A DNA stretch of 64,000 bases from Neorhizobium vignae (GCF_000732195.1 NZ_JNNU01000011.1:62001-126000); one strand, 5' to 3'; shown: positions 52,644-62,664, counted from the first letter of the stretch. Notes: generated by a model from the letters alone, not told the origin. Program-made: numbers and translations.

Positions 52644-53003
52644 TCACCGGCGGTATTGCAGCTCGATCTTCACGCCTTCCGGGCCGTAGACGAAGATCTG
52701 GCCGATGTCGGTATCAGGTATGGCGTCGTGTTCGAAGCGGTAACCCGTCGCCGTGATCCTCTCGACGGCCGCGTCGTGATCGTAAAAACCGAAAGCCACA
52801 TGGTTGAACATGCCGGCCGGAAAATCTTCGTCACGGGTGACTACGCTCAGGTGAATGAAGGGATGTCCGTCGAGATAAAGCCAGCGGCCCGGATCGGAGA
52901 AGGGCGGCCGGTAGCCCTCCTCGGCCCCGAGCACCTTGCCCAGGAACGCGATCATCGCGTCGGCATCGCGCGTATGAATATTGACGTGGTCCAGGCGCGG
53001 CAT
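52644..53003 (-). CDS. Single-domain VOC family protein
   Basis: A 119-residue glyoxalase-fold protein: LDHVNIHTRDADAMIAFLGKVLGAEEG, then WLYLDGHPFIHLSVV, FNHVAFGFYDHDAAVERI and IFVYGPEGVKIELQY. Metal ligand positions (His6, His near 54, Glu near 114) are present. Relatives include ring-cleavage dioxygenase-like proteins. Substrate unknown. GGAGG precedes the ATG at 53003. Confidence 0.9.
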   Translation of the reverse strand: MPRLDHVNIHTRDADAMIAFLGKVLGAEEGYRPPFSDPGRWLYLDGHPFIHLSVVTRDEDFPAGMFNHVAFGFYDHDAAVERITATGYRFEHDAIPDTDIGQIFVYGPEGVKIELQYRR

Positions 53004-53088
53004 GTTTTCCTCCCTGTCGCTCCCGGCGGACGATAGCATGGGAAGTCGCTCTCCTAAACCTCATGGCCGGACAGGCCGACGGCCGGCC

Positions 53089-53520
53089 TCAGAAGTTCTT
53101 CATGTTGTAATGGGGAATTCCCACGTCGAAGAACTCCTCGCCATAGGCCTTGAGGCCGAAACGCTCGTACATGGAGATCTTGTCGCTCTGGGCCGCCAGA
53201 TGAAAGCGGTTATCCCGCGCCTGGCCGTGCGCCTCCATGGCGGCGCGGATCATCGCGCTGGCGACGCCCTTGCCGCGCCAGGGCCTGGTGACGGCGACCC
53301 GGCCGATCTTGACGCAATCCTCCGCGTAAATGACCCGCAGAGTGCCGCAGACTTCACCCGAAACGACGGCGACGAAGTGGAAGGCAGTCAGGTCGTCGGC
53401 ATCGAATTCCATCTCGGCCGGCACGTTCTGCTCGACGATGAAGACCTCGCGGCGAAGGCGGAAACCCTCGTTGCAGAGCGTGCTGAAAACGGGCACGGCG
53501 AGAACGGTGACCTGGCTCAT
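53089..53520 (-). CDS. GNAT family N-acetyltransferase (ElaA-like)
   Basis: A 143-residue acetyltransferase. The acetyl-CoA pocket is IGRVAVTRPWRGKGVASAMIRAAM (V-x-x-x-x-R-G-x-G-x-A) and the N-terminal LRREVFIVEQNVPAEMEFDADDL is typical of ElaA/YjcF-like members. Its start overlaps the ppdK stop by 4 bp (ATGA), so it is translated from the ppdK message. Confidence 0.92.
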   Translation of the reverse strand: MSQVTVLAVPVFSTLCNEGFRLRREVFIVEQNVPAEMEFDADDLTAFHFVAVVSGEVCGTLRVIYAEDCVKIGRVAVTRPWRGKGVASAMIRAAMEAHGQARDNRFHLAAQSDKISMYERFGLKAYGEEFFDVGIPHYNMKNF

Positions 53521-56186
53521 CCCTTCCTCCTTTCGATCGCCGCCTGCGCCGCGGCAAGGCGGGCGATCGGTACGCGAAAGGGAGAGCAGGAAACGTAGTC
53601 GAGGTCGGCATTCTCGCAGAAGCGGATCGAGGCGGGGTCGCCGCCATGTTCACCGCAGATACCGAGCTTGAGGTCGTTGCGGGTCCGGCGGCCGCGCTCG
53701 GCGGCGATCTGGATGAGCTCGCCGACGCCGTCGAAATCGAGCGAGATGAACGGGTCGTGCTCGATGATGCCTTTCCTCTGATAGGTGGGGATGAAGGCCG
53801 CCGCATCGTCGCGCGACATGCCGAAGGTCGTCTGGGTCAGGTCGTTGGTGCCGAAGGAGAAGAACTCGGCCGTCTCGGCGATGACATGGGCGCGGATGGC
53901 GGCGCGCGGCAGCTCGATCATCGTGCCGACGAGATAGGCGATCGGGACGCTGGTTTCCTTGGCGACATCCTCGGCGACGCGGTCGATGACGCCCTTCACA
54001 TAATCCAGTTCCTTGCGCAGGCTGACGAGCGGCACCATGATTTCCAGCTCGACCGGTTCGCCCGTGAGCTTTCCGGCCTCCACCGCCGCCTCGAAGATGG
54101 CGCGCGCCTGCATTTCGGCGATCTCGGGATAGGAAATCGCCAGTCGGCAGCCGCGATGGCCGAGCATGGGGTTGAATTCGTGGATGGCATCGATGCGGCG
54201 GGCGAGGAAGGCCGGTGGCATTGCCATCGCCTTGGCGACTTCGGCGATTTCGGCTTCCGTCTTCGGCAGGAATTCGTGCAGCGGCGGATCGAGCAGGCGG
54301 ATCGTCACCGGCAGGCCGTGCATGATGGAGAAGAGCTCGATGAAATCCGAACGCTGCATCGGCAGGAGTTTTCCGAGCGCCTCGCGGCGGCCTTTCTCGT
54401 CCTCGGCGAGGATCATCTCGCGCATGACGTGGATGCGGTCGCCTTCGAAGAACATGTGTTCGGTACGGCAGAGGCCGATGCCTTCGGCCCCGAAGGAGCG
54501 GGCGGCGCGGGCGTCCTGCGGCGTATCGGCATTGGTGCGCACGGTCATGCGGCGGGTCTTGTCGGCCCAGGCCATCAGCTTGCCGAAATCGCCGGAGAGT
54601 GCTGGCTGGATCATCGGCACCGCGCCCTTCAGCACCTGCCCGGACGAGCCGTCTATCGTAACCGTGTCGCCGCGCTTCAGCGTCACGCCGGCGCCGATCA
54701 GGAGTTCGTTGCGCAGATCGACCCGCATCGAGCCGGCGCCGACGACGCAGGGGATGCCCATGCCGCGGGCGACGACCGCGGCATGACTGGTCATGCCGCC
54801 GCGGGTGGTGAGGATCCCTTCGGCGGCGTGCATGCCGTGGATGTCTTCAGGGCTGGTCTCGATGCGCACCAGGATGACCTTGCGGCCTTCGTGTTCCGCC
54901 TCAACCGCCTCTTCGGCGGTGAAGACGATCTCGCCGGTGGCCGCCCCCGGGGAAGCCGGCAGGCCGGACCCGACCACGTGGCGCTCGACGCGCGGATCGA
55001 TGGTCGGGTGGAGAAGCTGGTCGAGCGAGGGCGGTTCGATGCGGCAGACCGCCTCTTCCTCGGTGATGACGCCCTCCTCCACCATGTCGACGGCGATTTT
55101 CATCGCCGCGCGGGTGGTGCGCTTGCCTGAGCGGGTCTGCAGCATCCACAACTTGCCGCGCTCGACGGTGAATTCAAGGTCCTGCATTTCGCGGTAATGC
55201 GCTTCCAGCCGGTCGCAGATCACCTTGAACTCGGCGAACGTTTCCGGCATCAGCTTTTCCATCGACGGCTTCTCGGAGCCGGAGGCGATGCGTCCTTCCT
55301 CGGTGATCGATTGCGGCGTACGGATGCCGGCCACGACATCCTCCCCCTGCGCATTGACCAGAAACTCGCCGTAAAGCGCCTTTTCGCCGGTCGAGGGATT
55401 GCGGGTGAAGGCGACACCAGTCGCCGAGGACGAACCGAGATTGCCGAACACCATGGTCTGGACGTTGACGGCCGTGCCCCACTTTTCCGGAATGCGGTGG
55501 AGCATGCGATAGGTCATGGCGCGCGGGTTCATCCAGCTCGAAAAGACGGCACGGATGGCCCCCCAGAGCTGCACATGCGGATCCTGCGGAAAGCCGGTGT
55601 CCAGCTCGTCCTCGATCATCCTCTTGTAGAGGCTGACGACGTGCTGCCATTCGACGGCGGACAGATCGGTGTCGTAGTCGTGGCCGAGCCGGGCTTTCTC
55701 GTCCTCGAGTATCTCCTCGAAAATCTCGTGGTCGAGGCCCATGACCACATCGGCATACATCTGGATGAAGCGGCGGTAGCTGTCCCAGGCAAAGCGCGCG
55801 TCGCCGGCATCATGCCCGAGCGACTGCACGGTCTCATCGTTGAGGCCGAGGTTGAGGACGGTGTCCATCATGCCCGGCATCGAGGCGCGCGCGCCGGAGC
55901 GCACGGAAAGCAGCAGAGGCTTGGTCTTGCCGCCGAAGACGCGACCCGTCAGCCCCTCGATCGCGGTAACGCCTTCCAGGACCTGCGCCTTCAGGTCGTC
56001 AGGAAGCGTCCTGCCGTTCTCGAAATAGAAAACGCAGGCGTCTGCGACGATGGTCAGTCCCGGAGGAACGGGCAGGCCAAGGCTTGCCATCTCCGCGAGA
56101 TTGGCGCCCTTGCCACCCAGCCGCTCGACATCCGTGGCGCGGCCCTCCGCCTCGCCACCGCCGAAGCGATAGACCCATTTCGACAT
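53517..56186 (-). CDS. ppdK: Pyruvate phosphate dikinase PpdK
   Basis: An 889-residue enzyme interconverting pyruvate, ATP and phosphate with PEP, AMP and pyrophosphate. The N-terminal ATP-grasp domain begins VYRFGGGEAEG and contains LLSVRSGARASMPGMMDTVLN. The swivelling phosphohistidine domain has GGMTSHAAVVARGMGIPCVVG with the catalytic His. The C-terminal PEP/pyruvate TIM barrel ends KLGICGEHGGDPASI. ATG 56186 follows GGAGAGC and gives the family N-terminus; upstream codons to 56351 are noncoding. Confidence 0.98.
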   Translation of the reverse strand: MSKWVYRFGGGEAEGRATDVERLGGKGANLAEMASLGLPVPPGLTIVADACVFYFENGRTLPDDLKAQVLEGVTAIEGLTGRVFGGKTKPLLLSVRSGARASMPGMMDTVLNLGLNDETVQSLGHDAGDARFAWDSYRRFIQMYADVVMGLDHEIFEEILEDEKARLGHDYDTDLSAVEWQHVVSLYKRMIEDELDTGFPQDPHVQLWGAIRAVFSSWMNPRAMTYRMLHRIPEKWGTAVNVQTMVFGNLGSSSATGVAFTRNPSTGEKALYGEFLVNAQGEDVVAGIRTPQSITEEGRIASGSEKPSMEKLMPETFAEFKVICDRLEAHYREMQDLEFTVERGKLWMLQTRSGKRTTRAAMKIAVDMVEEGVITEEEAVCRIEPPSLDQLLHPTIDPRVERHVVGSGLPASPGAATGEIVFTAEEAVEAEHEGRKVILVRIETSPEDIHGMHAAEGILTTRGGMTSHAAVVARGMGIPCVVGAGSMRVDLRNELLIGAGVTLKRGDTVTIDGSSGQVLKGAVPMIQPALSGDFGKLMAWADKTRRMTVRTNADTPQDARAARSFGAEGIGLCRTEHMFFEGDRIHVMREMILAEDEKGRREALGKLLPMQRSDFIELFSIMHGLPVTIRLLDPPLHEFLPKTEAEIAEVAKAMAMPPAFLARRIDAIHEFNPMLGHRGCRLAISYPEIAEMQARAIFEAAVEAGKLTGEPVELEIMVPLVSLRKELDYVKGVIDRVAEDVAKETSVPIAYLVGTMIELPRAAIRAHVIAETAEFFSFGTNDLTQTTFGMSRDDAAAFIPTYQRKGIIEHDPFISLDFDGVGELIQIAAERGRRTRNDLKLGICGEHGGDPASIRFCENADLDYVSCSPFRVPIARLAAAQAAIERRKG

Positions 56187-56623
56187 TGCTGCTCTCCACC
56201 CGTCGCAGTCTTTTGCGCAATAACTACAAGTTTTATGACGGTTTGGAAACGGATGTAGGCAGGAATATGTTGCGTCGCAACAAGAGCGGCCGGAGACGGT
56301 CACAAATCGACCTGGGAGCGCCAAAGACAAAGCTTTGCGGGGCCGGATCACAGGCGGCCCCGCAAAGCTTTCCGCCCGGGACAGGAAACCCGGACGGGGG
56401 GTGGGAAACTTTAGTCGGACTGCGAAGCGTATGGACGCTCAAGCGCGTTCCAATTCCACGGCCCACAAAATAACAATAGTCAGAAAATTACATCCCCCAT
56501 ATGGGTGATTCTACGTATGTCCTAGGTACTTTACCCCCGGATGCAGCGCTAAAAATTGATGCTGATCAATGAATGACGTAAATCACGTCGCGTGAGAATG
56601 CAACTCGCGACAACCGGATCCCT
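56187..56623. other. Intergenic interval between ppdK and smc
   Basis: This 437-base interval holds no protein gene I can support. It contains a 17-bp perfect inverted repeat (56329-56371) and a run of short palindromes CCCATATGGG (56496-56505), TACGTA (56512-56517) and CCTAGG (56521-56526). The ppdK promoter must lie in it; an unrecognised small RNA is possible. Confidence 0.6.
56329..56371. terminator. 17-bp perfect hairpin downstream of smc
   Basis: AAAGCTTTGCGGGGCCG (56329-56345) and its inverse CGGCCCCGCAAAGCTTT (56355-56371) enclose nine bases. On the minus strand it lies 253 bp downstream of the smc stop and is followed by TTTGTCTTTGG, a weak U-tract. It may terminate smc read-through or shield the ppdK promoter. 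Confidence 0.5.
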
Positions 56624-59600
56624 TCAGCTCGCCTCGCGCAGAAGTTCCGCGGTCTGGAGATCGACGGAAACGAGCTGGGAAACGCCCTGTTCGCCCATCG
56701 TCACGCCGAAAAGGCGGTTCATGCGGGCCATCGTGATGGGATTATGGGTGATGATGATGAAACGGGTTTCGGTGGAGGCCGCCATCTCGTCCATGAGATT
56801 GCAATAGCGCTCCACATTGTGGTCGTCGAGCGGGGCATCGACCTCGTCCAGCACGCAGATCGGTGCCGGATTGGTGAGGAAGACGGCAAAGATCAGCGCC
56901 ATCGCCGTCAGCGCCTGCTCGCCGCCCGACAAAAGCGTCATGGTCTGCGGCTTCTTGCCCGGCGGGCGGGCGAGGATTTCAAGACCGGCTTCGAGCGGGT
57001 CGTCCGATTCGATCAGCTGCAGTTCCGCCGTGCCGCCGCCGAAGAGATGGGTGAAGAGCCGCTGGAACTGTTCATTGACCACGTCGAAGGCGGCCAGCAG
57101 CCGCTCGCGGCCTTCGCGGTTGAGGCTCTGGATCGCACCGCGAAGCTTGCGGATCGCGTCGATGACGTCGGCGCGCTCGCGCATCAGGTTGTCGAGCTTG
57201 TCGGAAAGCTCCTTCTGCTCTTCGTCGGCGCGCAGGTTGACGGCGCCGAGCCTTTCCCGCTCCATGCGCAGGCGGTCGACCTCGCGTTCGATCTCGCGGA
57301 CATCCGGCAGGGCCGAGTCGGGCTTCAGGCCCGCCAGCCGCAGGACCTCGTGGGGCGCGACATTGAGCGCCTCGCGGATGCGGTTCTCGCTCTCATGGCG
57401 CTTTTCGGCAGCCGAAACCAGACGCTCCTCGGCACGGCCGCGCTTTTCGCGCACCTCGGCCAGTTCCGACAGCGCGACGGTGGCAATCCGGTCAGCATCG
57501 CGCTGATGGGTTTCCGCTTCGGCCAATCGGTCGGCGGCGGCGCGGCGGGCCTCTTCCGCCTTCAGCAACTCGGTCAGCAGCGCGCGGCGCTTGTCGTCGA
57601 ATTCCTCGGGCGCAGCTTCGAGATCGGCGATCTCTTCGCGGGCTTCTTCCTCACGTTCTCGAAGGCTGGCGATATGATCGGCGGCGCTCGCCGCCCGGGC
57701 CGTCCAGGAGGCGCGTTCCTGGGCGATCGCGGCAAGGCGCCGCTTGCGGGCCTCGGTCTCGCGGCTCAGGCCCTCGTAACGGGCACGCGCTTCAGCGAGC
57801 AGGCCGCGATCGGTCGCGACAACCGCCTGCTGGTCGCGCAGCCGGTTGTCGAGATGGGAAATATCGGGCGCGTCCTCGAGCTCGATGCGGGCGTTTTCTT
57901 CCTGGACGCCGAGATCCTCGATCTGCGCGGTTACCTGGTTCACCGCCTCGCCGGCCACATCGCGGCGGCGCATCAGGTCGCCGGCGGCACGTTCGGCAGC
58001 GGCCAGCGCATCGCGGGCTTCCGACAGCTGGCGGGCGACGATGCGGGCGCGGTCACGGGCATCCGCAAGGCGCCGTTCCGCAGCGGAAATTTCGGAAGCG
58101 GCAGCGGCGAGCGCCACTTCGGTTTCGGACAGCACGATGCGCGCTTCGTCGATCTCGGCTTCCAGTTCCGAGAGCCGGTTCTTCTGGGACAGGCGCAAGG
58201 CAGCCGCACCCGGCGCCTCGGAGCCGGTAACGTGGCCGTCCCAGCGATAGACGGCGCCTTCGCGGGTCACCAGGCGCTGGCCGGGCCGCAGCAGGCGCAT
58301 CATCCGTTGGGCGTCCGCCGAAGCCACGACGCCGATCTGGGCAAGGCTGCGGGACAGTTCCGGCGGAGCGGTGACATGGGCGACCAGCGGCTGGGCACCC
58401 TGGGGCAGGCCGGGATCGCCCGAGCCGTCGCCATTCACCGACCAATAGGTGGGGGCCGACGCATCGACCGGGCTTTCGAGATCGTCGCCGAGCGCGGCAC
58501 CGAGGGCCGCCTCGAAACCGCGATCGACGCGGATCATGTCGGCGACCGCCACGAAATCCCCCGATGTGGCACCGGCCGCGAGCATTTTCGAAATGGTACG
58601 GGCTTCCGTTTCCAGCGCATTGAGCGCCGAACGCGCGGCCTCCACCGGGCCGCGGGCCATCAGCTCGGCCGAGCGGGCTGCGGAAAGTGCCGCCTCCACG
58701 TCTTCGACCGCGATTGTCGCATCCTCGACGGCGATTTCCGCCGCTTCGACCGCTTCACGCCTTTCGGCCGGATCGTCGAGGGCGGATAGCCGCTCGTTGA
58801 TGGCGTCAAGCTCGCCCGTGGCATCGCCAAGCTGCCGGTCGAGGCGCTGGCGGCGCTCCGTGAGATCGCGGATCAGCCGTTCGAGCTGGTGACGCCCGGC
58901 GGCGGCCTCCGCACGCTCGGCGGTGATTGCCGAAAACAGCGCTTCGCTCGCCGCAAGCGACGCGGCGGCAGCCTCGAAGGTCTCGCGCATCTCCTCGGCT
59001 TCGGAGCCGGAATCGGCAAGCATGTCGCTGATCTCGGCCTCTTCCTCGCCAAGCTTTTCGAGGAAGGCGGTATTGTCGGCGGCGAGCCGTTCTTCGCGGC
59101 CGATATCATCCCCGAGCTGGACGAGCCGGCGAGTGAGTTCGTCGCGGCGCTTCAGCAGTCGGTTTGCCTCTTCCTCCAGCTGGCCGCGGGCGATCTGCAG
59201 GCGCTGCAGGGCGGCACCGGCCTTGGCTTCCTCCTCGCGCAGTTCCGGCAGCCTGAGGCTGGCGATCGCCTGTTGCTTGGCGGCCTCCATCTGCGCCTGC
59301 GCCTTTTCGGCAACGACGCTGGTTACCTGGTTGAGCGCGCTTTCCGCCTCGCCTTCCGCCTCCCTGGCCTGCACCCAGCGGATATGCAGGAGCATCGCCT
59401 CGCGGGCCCGGATATCGGCCGACAGGGTCTTGAAGCGGCTCGCCTGGCGGGCCTGGCGTTTCAGGCTCTCGATCTGGCTTTCGAGCTGCGACAGCACGTC
59501 GTCCAGGCGTTCGAGATTGCCTTCGGCGGCGCGCAGCCGCAGTTCCGCCTCGTGGCGGCGAGAATGCAGGCCGGAAATACCGGCCGCCTCTTCGAGCAGC

Positions 59601-60085
59601 TGGCGGCGCGCCTGAGGTTTTGCCTGGATCAGTTCGCCAATGCGCCCCTGCCCGACCATGGAAGGCGAGCGGGCGCCGGTCGAGGCATCGGCGAACAGAA
59701 GCTGCACGTCCTTGGCGCGGGCTTCCTTGCCGTTGATGCGGTAGACGGAGCCGGACTCGCGCTCGATGCGGCGCGTCACCTGGATCTCGTCGGAATCGTT
59801 GAAGGCGGCGGGTGCCGTACGGTCAGAATTGTCGAGATAGAGGCCGACTTCGGCCGTATTGCGGGCCGGCCGGTTGCCGGAGCCCGAAAAGATCACGTCG
59901 TCCATGCCGGACGCGCGCATGTTCTTGTAGGAGTTTTCCCCCATCACCCAGCGCAGCGCCTCGACGAGGTTCGACTTGCCGCAGCCGTTCGGGCCGACCA
60001 CGCCGGTCAGCCCGCGCTCGATGATAAATTCCGTCGGTTCGACGAAAGACTTGAATCCGAGGACGCGCAGCTTGTTGAACTTCAT
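56624..60085 (-). CDS. smc: Chromosome segregation ATPase SMC
   Basis: A full-length 1153-residue SMC protein organising the chromosome with ScpA/ScpB. Walker A is GVVGPNGCGKSNLVEALRWVMGE, the hinge lies about residues 500-640 between two long coiled coils rich in Glu, Arg and Ala, the ABC signature is TLLSGGEQALTAMAL, and Walker B is PICVLDEVDAPLDDHN. The gene starts 36 bp downstream of the dsbA-like gene and is likely co-transcribed. Confidence 0.98.
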   Translation of the reverse strand: MKFNKLRVLGFKSFVEPTEFIIERGLTGVVGPNGCGKSNLVEALRWVMGENSYKNMRASGMDDVIFSGSGNRPARNTAEVGLYLDNSDRTAPAAFNDSDEIQVTRRIERESGSVYRINGKEARAKDVQLLFADASTGARSPSMVGQGRIGELIQAKPQARRQLLEEAAGISGLHSRRHEAELRLRAAEGNLERLDDVLSQLESQIESLKRQARQASRFKTLSADIRAREAMLLHIRWVQAREAEGEAESALNQVTSVVAEKAQAQMEAAKQQAIASLRLPELREEEAKAGAALQRLQIARGQLEEEANRLLKRRDELTRRLVQLGDDIGREERLAADNTAFLEKLGEEEAEISDMLADSGSEAEEMRETFEAAAASLAASEALFSAITAERAEAAAGRHQLERLIRDLTERRQRLDRQLGDATGELDAINERLSALDDPAERREAVEAAEIAVEDATIAVEDVEAALSAARSAELMARGPVEAARSALNALETEARTISKMLAAGATSGDFVAVADMIRVDRGFEAALGAALGDDLESPVDASAPTYWSVNGDGSGDPGLPQGAQPLVAHVTAPPELSRSLAQIGVVASADAQRMMRLLRPGQRLVTREGAVYRWDGHVTGSEAPGAAALRLSQKNRLSELEAEIDEARIVLSETEVALAAAASEISAAERRLADARDRARIVARQLSEARDALAAAERAAGDLMRRRDVAGEAVNQVTAQIEDLGVQEENARIELEDAPDISHLDNRLRDQQAVVATDRGLLAEARARYEGLSRETEARKRRLAAIAQERASWTARAASAADHIASLREREEEAREEIADLEAAPEEFDDKRRALLTELLKAEEARRAAADRLAEAETHQRDADRIATVALSELAEVREKRGRAEERLVSAAEKRHESENRIREALNVAPHEVLRLAGLKPDSALPDVREIEREVDRLRMERERLGAVNLRADEEQKELSDKLDNLMRERADVIDAIRKLRGAIQSLNREGRERLLAAFDVVNEQFQRLFTHLFGGGTAELQLIESDDPLEAGLEILARPPGKKPQTMTLLSGGEQALTAMALIFAVFLTNPAPICVLDEVDAPLDDHNVERYCNLMDEMAASTETRFIIITHNPITMARMNRLFGVTMGEQGVSQLVSVDLQTAELLREAS

Positions 60086-60121
60086 GCCGCGCCCCTCACC
60101 TTCCCGCCGGGGAAGGCGTGC

Positions 60122-60826
60122 TCACAACAGGCTGTCGATGAGCTTGGACATGGATTCAACAGACATATCTCCCGAATACTTCTTGCCGCCAATCAGGAAG
60201 GTCGGCGTGGAATTGACGCCAAATTCGTCCGCGCCCCTCTTAACGACGGCATTCACTTCATCGAGAAGCTTCTGGTTCGTCAAGCAGGCCTCGAAAGTCT
60301 GCTGTGAGTAACCCGCGAGTTTCACCGCCTGGAGCAGCGCATTGCGCACATTTCCGTCCGCCGGTGCCGCCCAGCCGCGCTGCTGCTTGAACAGCATCGA
60401 GACCATCGGGAAATACTGGGCGGGCGTCGAAGGCTCGGCCGCGTTCTGCGGGCTGCAGCGGGCAAGCATGAAAGCGGCGGTCGCGACCGGATCGAACGGG
60501 AATTCGCGGAGGATGAAACGCACCTTGCCGGTATCGATATACTTGGTCTTGATCGTCTCGAAGGTCTTGTTGTGGAAATTGGCGCAATGCGGGCAGGTCA
60601 TCGACATGTATTCGATGATCGTGACCTTGGCCTTTTCGTCGCCCAGCGCCATTTCCGGAAGCGTACCCGGCTTCACTGCAGCGGCCATGTCCACGTTGCC
60701 CTGGGACTCCGGCAATTCCTGCGCGAAAGCTTCGGAAGCACCAAGCGGCAAGGCTAGGCAAACAGCGGTGACTGCCACTCCGCCGAGAAGCGCGCGCCTG
60801 GTCATGGTCATTTCGTTCATCTGCAT
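60122..60826 (-). CDS. DsbA family thiol:disulfide oxidoreductase
   Basis: A 234-residue periplasmic protein with a Tat-like signal (MTRRALLGGVAVTAVCLALPLG, cleavage about AFA-QE). The thioredoxin-fold active site is MSMTCPHCANFH, Cys78-Pro-His-Cys81, and the cis-Pro loop is VNSTPTFLIGGKKYSG. It could oxidise dithiols in exported proteins, like DsbA, or act as an isomerase; the short insert pattern fits the DsbA/BdbD group. The start is uncertain among ATGs at 60826, 60820, 60811 and 60805. It lies between the DUF721 gene and smc. Confidence 0.92.
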   Translation of the reverse strand: MQMNEMTMTRRALLGGVAVTAVCLALPLGASEAFAQELPESQGNVDMAAAVKPGTLPEMALGDEKAKVTIIEYMSMTCPHCANFHNKTFETIKTKYIDTGKVRFILREFPFDPVATAAFMLARCSPQNAAEPSTPAQYFPMVSMLFKQQRGWAAPADGNVRNALLQAVKLAGYSQQTFEACLTNQKLLDEVNAVVKRGADEFGVNSTPTFLIGGKKYSGDMSVESMSKLIDSLL

Positions 60827-60970
60827 GGAACACCCGTGTGCGAGAGATCTTCAATAAAGGTGACATTCCGTATCGCGGCGCCCCAGCGCGAACAAGCTGT
60901 CGATAGGCAAATCTCTTCAAAGAATTGTGACAAATCGGAGGTCTATCAAGAGGATCGGCGGGTTTATCTC

Positions 60971-61474
60971 TCAGACCTTGCGTTTCTGCTGCAGGACGGC
61001 GGTGCCGAGCCTTGCCACGGCCTTCTTGAGCGCCTCGCTTTCGATACCTTCCATCATGGTTTCCAGCCGCTTGGCGGCCTCGCCTTTCAAAGGCGGCGGC
61101 TTGCGGGGATGCTTGAAGGTCTGGGACACCGGTTTCTGGACGATGCGGATCTGGCGCACGGCCGGGAAACCGAAAAAGCCGTTGATACGGGCGATCAACT
61201 CACCCTGGGCATGGGTGAGGAAAAGAGCGCGCGCCCCTTCGCAGGCGATCGTCAGCACGCCTGCCTGGTGGCCGCCGCCGGAACCGGTGCCCTCGTCGCG
61301 GCGCGGCCAGGCGATCTTTTCCGGCCTCGTGCAATCGGCAAAGTCCTCGCCGGCGATCTCGTCCCAGGAGCCGAGCAGTGCCGTCGATATGCCGGCGCGA
61401 CGGGCGAGCACCGGATCGATGATGCCGTTGGCGATTTCCGATATCTGCAGCTCGCGTTTCTTTGGATAACTCAT
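60971..61474 (-). CDS. DciA-like DUF721 protein
   Basis: A 167-residue protein with the DUF721 core: LARRAGISTALLGSWDEIAGEDFADCTRPEKIAWPRR and GVLTIACEGARALFLTHAQGELIARINGFFG. DUF721 proteins include DciA, which operates with the replicative helicase DnaB in bacteria lacking DnaC, a likely role here. It is divergent from mutY. ATG 61474 is used; ATG 61486 would add four residues. Confidence 0.88.
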   Translation of the reverse strand: MSYPKKRELQISEIANGIIDPVLARRAGISTALLGSWDEIAGEDFADCTRPEKIAWPRRDEGTGSGGGHQAGVLTIACEGARALFLTHAQGELIARINGFFGFPAVRQIRIVQKPVSQTFKHPRKPPPLKGEAAKRLETMMEGIESEALKKAVARLGTAVLQQKRKV

Positions 61475-61561
61475 GACGCCCGCCATTGCGGCCCCGGCAG
61501 GCCTTGATGCCGGCGCACTATTCCCACAACTATACGCCATCTCTTCCCATAACGGCAAACG

Positions 61562-62647
61562 ATGCTCCAGACGATCAACATCACCCATGCGCGGAAGCTG
61601 CTGAACTGGTACGACCGGCACCACCGCGAGCTTCCATGGCGGGTGAGCCCGGCTGCTGCAGAAGCCGGGAAACGGGCCGATCCCTACCACGTCTGGCTTT
61701 CGGAAGTGATGCTGCAGCAGACGACCGTGCAGGCGGTGAAACCCTATTTCGCCAAGTTCCTGACGCTCTGGCCCAAGGTGACCGACCTCGCCGCCGCCCC
61801 GGTCGAGGACGTGATGGCCGCCTGGGCGGGGCTCGGTTATTATGCCCGCGCCCGCAACCTGAAAAAATGCGCCGAAGCGGTTGCGGCCGAGCATGGCGGT
61901 GTGTTTCCTGACACGGAGGAAGGCCTGCGAGCGCTTCCCGGCATCGGCGACTATACGTCAGCGGCAGTCTCGGCCATCGCCTTCAACCGCCAGTCCGCGG
62001 TCATGGATGGCAATGTCGAGCGGGTGATTTCGCGGCTCTACGCCATCGACGCGCCGCTTCCAGGCTCTAAGCCGGCGATGAAGGCAAGGGTCGCTGAACT
62101 GACACCCGCCGACCGGCCCGGCGATTTCGCGCAGGCGATGATGGATCTCGGCGCGACCATCTGCACCCCGAAACGGCCGGCCTGCGCGCTCTGTCCCTTC
62201 CGCGACGACTGTCTGGCCTTTGCGGAACACGACCCGGAACGGTTTCCGGTCAAGGCAGCGAAGAAGGAAAAGCCCGTGCGGCTCGGCGCCGTCTTCGTGG
62301 CCGTGACGCCCGAGGGCGAAGTGCTGTTGCGGCGGCGGGTCGACAGCGGTCTGCTCGGCGGCATGACCGAAGTGCCGACCACCGCCTGGACATCGCGCGT
62401 CGACGGCGGGACCACGACCGACCATGCCCCCTTCCCCGCCGCATGGGAGGCATCGGGCTCCGTCACTCACGTCTTCACCCATTTCGAGCTGAGGCTCTCG
62501 GTCTTCCGGGCGAAGACCGAAAGGGTCGCCACCGCCGACGGATGGTGGGAGCCGGTCGCAAATCTCGAGGCCCAGGCCTTGCCTACCGTGATGAAAAAAG
62601 CCATCACCCAGGCTATTCCACTGGCCTTCGAAAAATCCTCGAACTGA
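61562..62647 (+). CDS. mutY: A/G-specific adenine DNA glycosylase MutY
   Basis: A 361-residue glycosylase removing adenine opposite 8-oxoguanine. Catalytic Glu48 is in VWLSEVMLQQTTV, the helix-hairpin-helix is LPGIGDYTSAAV, and the catalytic Asp149 is in AVMDGNVERV. The [4Fe-4S] cluster ligands are Cys201, 208, 211 and 217 (C-x6-C-x2-C-x5-C). A Nudix-like C-terminal domain (from about 240) recognises 8-oxoguanine. It is followed by a HAD hydrolase. Confidence 0.98.
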   Translation: MLQTINITHARKLLNWYDRHHRELPWRVSPAAAEAGKRADPYHVWLSEVMLQQTTVQAVKPYFAKFLTLWPKVTDLAAAPVEDVMAAWAGLGYYARARNLKKCAEAVAAEHGGVFPDTEEGLRALPGIGDYTSAAVSAIAFNRQSAVMDGNVERVISRLYAIDAPLPGSKPAMKARVAELTPADRPGDFAQAMMDLGATICTPKRPACALCPFRDDCLAFAEHDPERFPVKAAKKEKPVRLGAVFVAVTPEGEVLLRRRVDSGLLGGMTEVPTTAWTSRVDGGTTTDHAPFPAAWEASGSVTHVFTHFELRLSVFRAKTERVATADGWWEPVANLEAQALPTVMKKAITQAIPLAFEKSSN

Positions 62648-62664
62648 TATCCCGGGACATATTC

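Noticed and set aside
53517-56351. ppdK start 55 codons upstream at 56351
   Set aside because: The extra residues do not match the family N-terminus; the ATG at 56186 has a good ribosome site and gives the standard opening.
56744-58789. 681-codon plus-strand open frame opposite smc
   Set aside because: It mirrors the smc coiled-coil codons, with no domain and improbable composition; SMC on the minus strand is complete.
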